Shown: piece after piece, positions 1-8,872 of the stretch | How positions within the stretch are numbered: position 1 is the stretch's first letter | How the letters are laid out: every line of letters begins with the position of its first letter | Source of the DNA: Pteria penguin | Lineage: Eukaryota; Mollusca; Bivalvia; Pterioida; Pteriidae | NCBI GenBank assembly: GCA_035048485.1 | Contig: CM068593.1 | Coordinates: 149,001-213,000 of the forward strand | Direction: 5' to 3' | DNA length: 64,000 nt | Position numbers and translations under genes: made by a program | The notes under the pieces: model-generated | The model's database searches: none | Seen by the model: only the letters and a program-made list of their open reading frames with translations | What the model was told of the DNA's origin: nothing

Positions 1-754
1 TATATAAACATATTATGGAAATATTTATGTAACTAAATTTAATTAAGGGCATAAATGAGAAGTGGATATAGGGTACCCACCTCTCGCCCCCTACGTTCCA
101 CCTCCCACCTATTTGCGAATCCAGTGTGGTTATTTTTGTCGTTTTTAAGTTAATGTAAGACCCCTCTTCCCTAGTCTTGTCTCCTACCTCCTTTTCCCTC
201 TCACTCTGTCCGATACCTCATGTATTAAATCCTTGTTAATAAATATGTGTATTTATAGTTATTATCTTGTTTTACAGACATTATCTCATTGTTACACTCC
301 CGCCACCCTACCTCCTTCCTCCCACTGATTTGCGGACATCTAGTATGATTATTTTTGTCGTTCTTAAATTAGTGTAAGAAACCCCTACCCTTAACCCCAT
401 AACAAAATTTTCCTCCTCCCCACCCCTCCAGCCCCACTTCCCCGGTCCTTTACCTCCTCTTCCCTCTCACCCTGTCCGACACCTCATATATAACATCCTT
501 GTTAATAATATGTGTATTTTATGGTTATTATCTTAAATATCTTATAGTTACATATGTAATAACGCTATATATTGAATATGTTATTTTAGCGGAACCGCGC
601 TAAATGTTATACATGTGTGTACGCTATGACGTAATTCTTTGTTTATTGTAATTTTTCATATATAGGTTAAGAAATATGATGGATTTCACATAACTTACGC
701 TACCAATTCCAATAAAATTCACCGGAAGACGGTCAGGAGACCGAAATATTGTGA
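1..754. repeat. Pyrimidine-rich tandem duplication (about 106-270 and 328-535)
   Basis: No gene is seen. Two imperfect copies of one segment lie head to tail. Each has a C-rich stretch around 'ccctctcac', then 'ctgtccga' and 'cacctcat', then 'ccttgttaata' followed by 'atgtgtattt'. The rest is AT-rich and featureless. Confidence 0.5.
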
Positions 755-1075
755 ATGCTGAGTTTATTGTTCTTCATTTCTTTAACTAAAAACATGTATG
801 CTTACAAAATAGGAATTCATGATAACCCTCTATGTACTTTTTGTAACACAGAGGAAGAAACAATTACTCATCTGCTATTGGAATGTGAATATACACAATA
901 CTTTTTAAATTATATTGAGAATTGGTTACTTCACTTTTCTGTAGATTTAGATTTAGTTAAAAAAGTGCTGTTCTTGAAATTGGCAAAACATCAAAAGTGA
1001 ATGCTTTAATGTAACTTTATATAAAATATTATATTTACATTATGAAATGCAATAAAACTTTATCGACATTAATTT
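755..1075 (+). mobile_element. LINE reverse-transcriptase C-terminal relic
   Basis: An 81-residue open stretch (755-1000) carries the Cys-rich motif found after the RT domain of many non-LTR retrotransposons: PLCTFCNTEEETITHLLLEC, followed by a Trp-containing helix (IENWL). The same motif, PLCNVCNTESKTIVHLFVLC, occurs in the larger LINE at 19-22 kb, so the two are related though not close copies. There is no upstream RT domain, so this is a 5'-truncated dead fragment. The downstream 70 bases are AT-rich and look like its 3' UTR. Confidence 0.65.
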
Positions 1076-1509
1076 CTGTAAAAGTATTGCGTAGAAACAT
1101 ATATTCTGTTTATCTTTTGTTTTTGCTGTTAAACAGCAACATCTACATGTATTTGATGTGAAGTTTAGAAAATGGAAGTAGCATTAGAAATATAGATATA
1201 ATACAAGCTTTTGGATTCTAAGGTACTTCCGTTTTACTGTGGTAACCCCATTCTAATCCATTTTACAAAAGTAATTACAATTAGAGGCACAGAGTTATGG
1301 TTTTCTAAGCCAAGTCGCTAATCACAGTCATATCAAAGCTGTAGGATATCGTGACGTCACAAATCAGAAACTGCAGGTATTGTGGCGTCATATCAAAAAC
1401 TGCAGAGGCATTGTGAATACCCTTGCAGTTAATCGGACAGCCAATGAGATTGAGTGTTACAAACAAAATGCATTAGAATTAGTGTTTTTCTTTCATCATC
1501 ATCGACATC

Positions 1510-1557
<48 letters not shown>
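1510..1557. repeat. (CT)n microsatellite
   Basis: An uninterrupted CT dinucleotide tract of roughly 23 units. The flanking 1076-1510 and 1558-1618 show no gene. Confidence 0.95.
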
Positions 1558-1561
<4 letters not shown>

Positions 1562-1618
1562 ATCTGCAATTATCTCTAGCCGATAGAAAACCCATATTCA
1601 AGGACATGGTATTTATAA

Positions 1619-1795
1619 GAGTTGGTTGTTTGGTTAATTGGTGTTTTACGTCGCTTTCAACAATTTTTCAGTTATATCGCGACATGGAAGCAGGAGGTAA
1701 CTAACCTCTAAAACATAGTTGCGCAACCCGGGAATCGAACCCCGGATCGTCGATGCCGCAAGCCAAGCGCTTAACCACTACACCAATCCTGCCCC
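1619..1795 (-). mobile_element. tRNA-derived SINE (type 1)
   Basis: Read on the minus strand, the element starts with a tRNA-like head: box A-like 'TGGTGTAGTGGTTAAGCGC' and box B 'GGGGTTCGATTCC'. A non-tRNA body ending 'AAGCGACGTAAAACACCAA' and a short 'AACCAAACAACC' tail follow. The 5' and 3' ends of the tRNA-like part cannot form an acceptor stem, so this is a SINE and not a tRNA gene. No clear target-site duplication was found. Confidence 0.75.
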
Positions 1796-2358
1796 TTTCT
1801 AAAAATGTAATGTATATGTTATGAATACAACGAATAACATATAGTAATTTATGTGTGTATTATATATACATATATGTATATGATATACAGTAGTTTATGT
1901 GTAAACGTATGTGGTATATAGTAGTAGTCTCTGTGTTTCAATGGATATATGTGTGTGTTTACAACAATGTATCTATCTGTCATCCAGACTCATTCAGAAC
2001 TCTAAACTAAGAATCTGATTATAATGACATCATAAACTAGCGAATATGTTTATAAACCATACCGTCTATAGGACTCATGCATGATTGACAGGGTACGAAA
2101 ATGGTTATGTATATTTTTTTCCTTTTATTTATTTTTTATTATTATCATGTTTTTTATTATTATTATGAACTGATCCCCGATTTATAGACGCAGATGTGTT
2201 TTACAATTCGAAATGTGAAGCACTTAACCGATTTTACATCAGGATTTTCGTTCTAAAATTAGTATTGAAAACAAAATTGGGCATTACATTCCACGAGAAA
2301 ATGGAGTTGGATCCATCAGTGGAAGCCAATCTTCGAATTTTTTTTGATAGAAAGAAAA
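1796..2358. other. No gene seen
   Basis: AT-rich sequence with short TATG-type simple repeats (1850-1960). The open frame across 2196-2465 runs into the Naiad B1 tail and has no family resemblance. Confidence 0.6.
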
Positions 2359-2806
2359 AAGAGGAGTTACTGGCTCAGTTATGTGGCAGAAGTCACCATG
2401 GAGCTATACAATACATGAATATAAATAATATACTTGAACACATAACACATTACAAAGATATTTGATTATAGTGCAATTACGATACCGACTTATGACGGTC
2501 ATTTAATTTGACAAAAGCCAAACAAATGGTGTGGTTAACCGGTTTACGGGCCCAGCTTCCCACTCACCGTAACGGCAGAACAATCAAAGGACGTACATTT
2601 AAAAATTTCTAAATAATCCTCCATGTAAAGAACAAGGGTCAACAGGTATCGCATATTAAGAGGTCATAAAAATATAAACACATAAGGTATTGTAAAACAC
2701 ATAATGATATAAAAATATATATGACATCAACATGATAAACCCTGCTCTGCCAGTCTGAAAGCGAGCTAAGACCCTAGATCTGTAGGAGTCCCGACTAACA
2801 GTCAGA

Positions 2807-3087
2807 AGCCGGCGTGGCCTAGTGGTATCGCGTCAGACTCCTGATCGGGAGGCCGGGGTTCGAGTCCCGCTCTGGTCATGCTGGTGTCATGTCTTTCGGA
2901 TGAGACAGTAAAAACCGAGGCCCCGTGTCGTGGTATGCATGGCACGTTAAAGATCCCTCACTGCTTCGGGTGGGTCCGTTGCAAAGGTCAAAATTTGTAT
3001 GCCCCGCATCAGGCAGCTGCCGTCACCATATACGTGAAATAATCGTGGTGTGACGTAAAACAAAAATCCATCAATCAATGAATTCAA
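2807..3087 (+). mobile_element. tRNA-derived SINE (type 2) with 13-bp target duplication
   Basis: The head carries box A 'TGGCCTAGTGGTATCGCG' and box B 'GGGGTTCGAGTCC'. A conserved body follows ('GATGAGACAGTAAAAACCG', 'CACGTTAAAGATCCCTCAC') and a short ATCAATCAATG-like tail. The body resembles the deeply conserved central domain found in several metazoan SINE superfamilies; I cannot say which one. The flanks are a perfect direct repeat ACTAACAGTCAGA at 2794-2806 and 3088-3100. The insertion lies inside the 3' structured region of Naiad B1, so it is younger than B1. Confidence 0.9.
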
Positions 3088-3100
3088 ACTAACAGTCAGA

Positions 3101-3166
3101 GGGGACGAGGTTCAGGACCATGTCTCCTCTGAAAGAGGTTTGGACAAGGCCCGCCATATAGTCCCC
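3101..3166 (-). promoter_or_regulatory. Degenerate SECIS-like fold of Naiad B1
   Basis: Same fold as in B2 and B3 (helix I GGGGAC/GUCCCC, helix II, AAA, mini-helix, 3' UGAA). The essential 5' AUGA reads AUGG here, which also removes the terminal stop codon. Confidence 0.6.
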
Positions 3167-3528
3167 ACCGCCCTGTTAGTCAGCGTGCAACGTTCAAGTA
3201 AAAGTCTGCATAAGGCTGTAGAGGGGCCAAATACAAGACCTATAGTCTTTTTAATGATCTCAATATCATATTGTCTATTTAGAAGACGTTTGACTACTTT
3301 ATTACATGATAAAATAACGTTATCGGAGCCTTTTACTTTCCTTAGTTTATATACGAGATCACCGTAAAAATTAGGATGGGAAATTCCATTGGATACATAC
3401 TGTTGAAAAGAACTATTTCCAAATTTAGATAGAGGTTCTGAATAAGATCTGGAGAATTTGCCGAATGTTTTTCTTAGCTTGTGATATCTGTAACCCTGAG
3501 TTAAAAGTTCTCCCCTTATGATTGTTAA

Positions 3529-6257
3529 ATATCTAAGTGCGGGACCAAAAATTGCAAAACTTGCAACATCTTAATTACAGACAATTCTTTTACGAGTAAT
3601 TTAACCAAACATACCTTTCATACGCATAGTTTTGACCATTTGAATTGTAAGAGTTCAATCATTGTATACGGTATTGAGTGTTCACTCTGTGGGTTAATAT
3701 ATGTTGGAGAGACAAAGGGACAACTCCGTACAAGAGTATCAGGTCACAGGTCCAAAATAAATTGTGGCGGAAACCAATTACTCTATCGCCACTTCAACCA
3801 GCCTGACCTCTCTATTCTCTCAATTAAAATTAGAATTATAGAAAAAATATATCACCCCACAAACAATGCCAATTTGATCACTCCTTTTCGTCGGAAAAGA
3901 GAAGAATACTGGATAAGACGTCTCGGCACTGCTTCGCCCTATGGATGCAATGACAATATTAGTAGTATTGGTAATCTCACTAGTCCTGCGTATCAATCAA
4001 TTAACGTACTCGGTTTATTCAACAAAAGCCAGAGGAGGCATCGAAGTCATGGTACACGCAAATACAACAAACCTGAGATACATAATATTTCCTTTGATGC
4101 TCTTTTGCCATTTATAAATAAACCTTTGGGCCTTCATCACATTCGTATAAAACTTTATTCTATTTCACTGAGAAAATTACACGAGTTGTACGTATCGTCC
4201 AGACACCGTATATTTACTGATATAAGCTCTGCAGAGTATAGACTAGATGGCATTATTATGGACATATCGACCGCTAGACTTTTTCGTCCCGTCAAGTCAG
4301 ATATTTCTATGGAAAAATCTAATCGCCCTTTCATCAAAATTAAATTTGCAAATAAAGGCATTGATTATTTAAAATTTGGCCAAATTTTAAATCATAAGTC
4401 TGTTTTAGAGAAAATACCTCCATATTTCAAAAACAAAGATCCGCCATGTATTTCCTATAGCTACACGCCATCACTTGCATCCAAAATTTATAATTACAAA
4501 GGGTTTCTACAGTGTCTTGATCTTAGCAACTCTGCATGCCATCCTCAACCGTGTGTATGTTCCTCATCTAATTTTGTATATTCTCCCTGTGGCCATGTCA
4601 TTACTGGTGATCTCGATATTGTTAAAAACACTAAATTAAGAGAACCTTTACTTAAAGGTCCAAAATACAGAGAACCCAGATCATTCACATGGAGCCAAGA
4701 TTTTGAGAATATTATGAACTGCTGCGAGGAATATGCCGCACGATGGGCAAAAAGAGAGGAAGTACAAGTCGACACTCTTTCGGAATGGATAAAATCTATT
4801 GCAGTACTGCTGAGATCAAAAACTAAAAAATTACAAGGTTCTGTAAACACCAGATTCGAATCTATTTTTAAAGATCCTGATGTTGTCAGAGAACTTACCT
4901 TCCTCCAAGAGCATTATATCATTACACCAGCAGATAAAGCATCTAAGAATTATACATTTACTTGTAAGAAATATTACTTTGACAGCCTAGTGAAAGAATT
5001 AGGATTAAATTCAACTCCAGGAAATCCTACTTATACTCTCACGAACTTTTCGGTTTCGGAAGTACTCGAGAATCATAAATCTGTCCTCAATACATTTGGT
5101 ATTGACTCAAATAAATTGAATTTAGAACTTCCATATTTGTACTGCATTCCAAAAATGCACAAAAATCCTTACAAACAACCCTTTATCGCTGGCTCCTCGA
5201 AGTGTTCCACAAAATCTGTATCGATGCTTCTCACAAAAATATTATCAGAAATTAAATCTGGCCTTCATAGATATTGCGAAACAGTATATTCCAGAAGTGG
5301 AATTAATCAAATGTGGATCCTTAAAAATTCAAAAGAGTTGTTAGAACATCTAAAATCAAAAAGTTTTACTAAAATTCACTCCATAAAGTCTTTTGACTTT
5401 TCGACTCTTAACACAACTATCCCTCATCAGAAATTAAAAGACAGATTAGCGGAAATTATTCAAAATGCATTTACTAGTAAAAACAGAAGCCGCAAATTTA
5501 AATATATAGTAATAGGCCACGATAAAACTTACTTTGTTAGGGAAAATTCTGATTCCAAAAATAAATACACTGAAACAGCTGTCATCCAGATGTTGAACTT
5601 TCTTATCGATAACATTTTTGTGGTGTTTGGAGGTAAGGTTTTTCAACAAATTGTCGGCATTCCAATGGGCACTAACTGTGCTCCACTTCTGGCTGACATA
5701 TTCCTTTACTCATACGAAGCTGAGTTCATTCAGTCTTTGCTTTCGCAATGAAAAAAACAATTGGCTCTTGGCTTCAATTTTACTTACAGATATATAGATG
5801 ACTTGCTTTCAATTAATAATCCTTCATTCGCGGATTACCTTAGCATCATCTATCCAAGTGAACTAGAGGTCAAAGAAACCATAGAAAATAGCAATTCTAC
5901 TTCGTATTTAGATATTATGTTGTCTTTCGACATTAATGGTCAATTGAACACCTCACTCTATGACAAACATGACGATTTCAATTTCGCTATCACAAACTTC
6001 CTTTCATAAGTAGCAACATTCTATCATCACCCGCATACGGCGTATTCATATCTCAGTTAATACGTTATTCCAGAGCATGTTCAAATTACAATGACTTTGT
6101 TCTGAGGGCTAGGCGACTTTCAGTTAAGCTGCTCAACCAGGGTGATATATGTGCTAGACTAGCAACGTCACTGAGGAAGTTCTACGGTCGTTACGAGACT
6201 CTTATTACTCCATATGATATCTCGTTATCCAGACTTTTAAATGATATTCTGGACTGA
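3529..6257 (+). pseudogene. Naiad A1 GIY-YIG endonuclease/reverse transcriptase ORF, broken
   Basis: The reading frame is open from 3529 with no ATG near its start, so it may be 5' truncated. Order of domains: Cys pair NCKTCNIL; GIY-YIG nuclease with IECSLCGLIYVGET, GHR and RHF (the CCHH set), and REEYWIRRLGT carrying the catalytic Glu; basic linker RRHRSHG; CxC motif PCVCSSS (near 4550); then RT with TPADKAS, CIPKMHKNPYKQPF, FDFSTLNTT (motif A), GIPMGTNCAPLLADIFLYSY (motif B), and in the next frame RYIDDLLSINN (motif C) and SYLDIMLSF. A stop at 5749-5751 lies where copy A2 reads through and keeps frame, so it is a local mutation. A further 1-base deletion near 5998 shifts the end (SRLLNDILD in other copies). 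The enzyme would nick target DNA and copy the element RNA. This copy cannot make a full protein. Confidence 0.85.
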
Positions 6258-6376
6258 GACCGATTCCGATCACTTTACACAGATTTGACACCTTCTATAC
6301 TAGAAGGTTACCTACTTCGACTTCTCCATATATAAATACATATGGAATTCACACGATTTGACTCTTTCTACTGGGT

Positions 6377-6460
6377 ATATGTGACGGGTGTTGCTAGCAA
6401 GCAGGAGATGCTCACTCTCCCCGGGCACCTGATCTCACTCCATCACAGGGGTTCACATAT
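6377..6460 (+). ncRNA. Conserved structured 3' motif of Naiad A1
   Basis: The outer stem ATATGTGA (6377-6384) pairs with TCACATAT (6453-6460). Inside are GGGTG/CACCT, a mini-palindrome TTGC-TA-GCAA, a hairpin GGAGA/TCTCC with loop TGCTCAC, and a 3' hairpin ACTCC/GGGGT. The same architecture recurs in at least eight other places in the window (see findings). Function unknown. Confidence 0.6.
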
Positions 6461-6815
6461 GCTCTTCAAGTAGACATATTTTGTTATTTTCGATTTGTTT
6501 TTCATTTTCACTGATTTTGTATGTCCTATGGTTTCATGATTTTTGGACTTGTGGTTTGGATTTATCCATCATCTTTACATTAGTAGTAATTTGTAAATTT
6601 CGTTTATGAAAGTCCAAAACATCGGTGCAGCCTCTGACAAATCGAACTTATTGAGATATATAGATACCATATGATGGGAGTCGAGGGACATCGCCATCCA
6701 AGTAAGGGAAATTTACAATAGGAAATCCAAAATCCTCACGTTTATCATAAATATTAGTATATATTAGGTGGTTGATAATTTTGATGTTTAAATCCAAGAA
6801 AGGTGTAGATTTATC

Positions 6816-6818
6816 TCA
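6816..6818 (-). other. Candidate Sec (UGA) site 3, Naiad B1
   Basis: In-frame TGA in context K-A-N-T-[TGA]-D-K-S. Shared with B2 (18591-18593) and B3 (32253-32255). The older B' copy at 52 kb has TCC (Ser) here. Confidence 0.6.
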
Positions 6819-7703
6819 AGTATTAGCTTTATTCAATGTGAGCTCTGGTGGATATATTTCTGATATAAATTGTTCGAATTCAGGGTTGTCGATAACCAAA
6901 ATGTCATCCAGATATCTGCAAGTATTATTAAATTTGTCAATGAGGTCAAAACGTTTTGATTTTTGAATAGAAACCATAAAATCCCTCTCATAACAATAAA
7001 GAAATAAATCTGCTATCAGAGGCGCGCAGTTAGTACCCATAGGAATCCCAACTATTTGTTGATATATCTTCCCATCAAATTGCACGAAAATATTATTCAT
7101 GAGAAAATCTAGTGCTTTACATAATTCCTTGCAAGTCCAGTATTTATATGAAGTATATTGTTTGTTGTAAAAGAATCCGGAGTTATTGGAAGTACATATG
7201 TACGTTTTAGATTCTCTGTGAAAACACCATTGTATAAGAGACAGGAACTTGCTTTTAATCAAATCATGAGGCAGAGATGTATAAAGTGTAGAAAAATCAA
7301 ATGTAGAAATTTGAGTCGCTTTGAAATTAAGCGAAAGAAGTTTGTCTATAACTTCATGAGAATTTTTAATCGACCAAAAATAATTGATGTTACTATTATG
7401 AAATGCGACATCACAATATTTGATAATATGATCTTTTATAGCAGTTAGAGCAGACGTAATATGCTTCGATAGTACCGTAGTAGAGCAGTGGCTAGAATTA
7501 GATATGAAACGTGATTTATATGGACCTTAATGTAGTTTTGGGAGCCAATACATGGTTGGTAGATCAGATTTATCAGTTTTAATTTTGAAGTCGGACATGG
7601 TCATGAGGTGATCGTGGAAGGTGCTGTCTTTTGAGGTAGGGCTTTCCACATATGTATGAGTGGAGTTTAATTCGTTTTTAAGTACTTCAATATAATATAG
7701 ATT

Positions 7704-7706
7704 TCA
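7704..7706 (-). other. Candidate Sec (UGA) site 2, Naiad B1
   Basis: In-frame TGA in context N-N-I-I-V-V-[TGA]-N-L-Y-Y. The same TGA is in B2 (22646-22648) and B3 (33138-33140). The aligned codon in Naiad A1 is TGT (Cys, in TFTCKKYYF). Confidence 0.7.
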
Positions 7707-8415
7707 AACAACTATTATGTTATTACCTGCTTTATCAGCAGGAACAAAGACATATTTAGCATGTAAATCAACTATCTGCTTTTTAATAGAATTTGCCGTC
7801 AATGTATTAGGCTGTTGAAATAAATTCGGATTTTCCGTAAAGTTCTTAATACGGATATCGACAATTCTTAAAATCTCGTATTTCCAAGCATTAAGAGCAT
7901 GAACCTTTACCTGTTCTTTTTTGCACCAACGTTTACAATATGTAGTTAAAGCATCTTCTATAACGTCACATCATTTATTGAAATCTATCCTGGACGGTAA
8001 TCTATATTTAGGTTCTTTTCCAAAAAGGGTGCGCAATTTCTTGTCCGAAATACAGTTTAGGTCACCAGTAATAACATGACCAGCCGGTTTATAAACATAT
8101 TTAGAATTTTCACAAGAACACGACGAAGGAATAGAGTCTGAAACATCAGGTTTAAGATGTAACTTTATTATAATTTAAAATAAGATTTCTTATAGGCTTT
8201 TTGTACTGGTAACAAATACGTGGAGGTTCTAAATTCTCAAAATATTAGGGGATTTTAGATGTGACTCTATGATCACGGAAAATATTACAAATGTTAAGTA
8301 GATCGAAGCCTTTATTAATAAATTTAATTTTGAGAAATTGCTGATTGGGTGGAAGAGACGGGATTCGAGCAAATAGTTTATTATATGAAAATAAAATAAT
8401 CATATTTAGTTTATA

Positions 8416-8418
8416 TCA
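8416..8418 (-). other. Candidate Sec (UGA) site 1, Naiad B1
   Basis: In-frame TGA in context F-D-[TGA]-Y-K-L-N. The same codon is found in B3 at 33849-33851, just upstream of the CxC region. Confidence 0.55.
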
Positions 8419-8872
8419 ATCAAAATTGCGTAAACTTCGACGATCAGCTTCGTCCAAGATAGGTTTCAATTTATTTACCGGAATAGAGGATAGTGCATGC
8501 GAAAGTTCATGACGGCCATTATGTTTTGCGATAAATAAAAGATCGTTTAATGACCTATTTAAACGATTACGTTTTCTGATGTTACGATTACGGCGACGAC
8601 CATGTGACCTACGTTTTCTAATAGTTTTATGTCTTAATGTAAAAAATATTGATCTTATTCTGACGAGAAGATGGACAAATTGATGGACAAATTTCAGATT
8701 ATGTGATTCGTCAACAGAGCGTAACTCGAAAATATTTTACACAGTTATCATAAATGCCTCTAGCACTCACATGACACAAATCAGATATAAAATTAAAGTG
8801 GACTAACACTTTATGCTTGCTCATCATATAGAATATATATACTCTCCAATATTAATATACATATTAATTCCA

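Larger units (their letters stand above)
3510..6578 (+). mobile_element. Naiad-type Penelope-like element, family A, copy A1 (nearly full length)
   Basis: Plus-strand element inserted into Naiad B1. Its left edge interrupts B1 after 'aaaagtt' and its right edge resumes B1 at 'tagtagtaatttg'. It contains a degraded single ORF (3529-6257), about 320 bases of 3' UTR with a structured motif (6377-6460), and a 3' end reading 'tttatccatcatctttaca', shared with copies at 41.7, 46.3 and 57.0 kb. Naiads are a clade of Penelope-like elements with an N-terminal rather than C-terminal GIY-YIG nuclease; the domain order here fits that clade. Confidence 0.88.
2359..8665 (-). mobile_element. Naiad-type Penelope-like element, family B, copy B1 (split by SINE and Naiad A1)
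   Basis: Minus-strand retroelement copy in two pieces, 2359-3509 (3' end) and 6579-8665 (5' part). They are separated by an insertion of Naiad A1, and a SINE sits at 2807-3087. Comparison with B2 and B3 shows the two pieces abut exactly in uninterrupted copies. Translated fragments give PLE reverse-transcriptase landmarks: PADKAGNN, PKLHKSP, TLYTSLPH, IPMGTNCAPLIADLF (RT motif B) and RYLDDILVIDN (motif C, 7262-6816). The CxC linker is seen in intact form in B3. The 5' end stops in the basic linker (RRSHGRRRNRN), so the GIY-YIG endonuclease is missing. Three in-frame TGA codons (8416-8418, 7704-7706, 6816-6818) sit at the same positions as in sister copies. The SECIS-like fold at 3101-3166 has lost its AUGA (now AUGG). 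Dead copy. Confidence 0.85.

Noticed and set aside
1705..1790. Functional tRNA genes (also 2807, 16260, 27240, 37630)
   Set aside because: A and B boxes are present, but acceptor stems do not pair and conserved SINE bodies follow.
4155..5649. Minus-strand open frames in 4.1-5.6 kb
   Set aside because: Antisense shadows of the Naiad A1 ORF.
5749..5751. TGA in Naiad A1 as a selenocysteine codon
   Set aside because: Copy A2 has a different local sequence (a longer A run) and reads through in frame, so A1's TGA is a local indel/substitution. Family A has Cys at the B-family UGA site.
6377..6460. Naiad A structured tail as a SECIS
   Set aside because: It has GTGA and CTGAT near the helix edges, but the C and D versions read CTGG there, there is no apical AA at the right spacing, and the helix is branched. 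It may be a distant relative of the B SECIS but does not meet the SECIS pattern.
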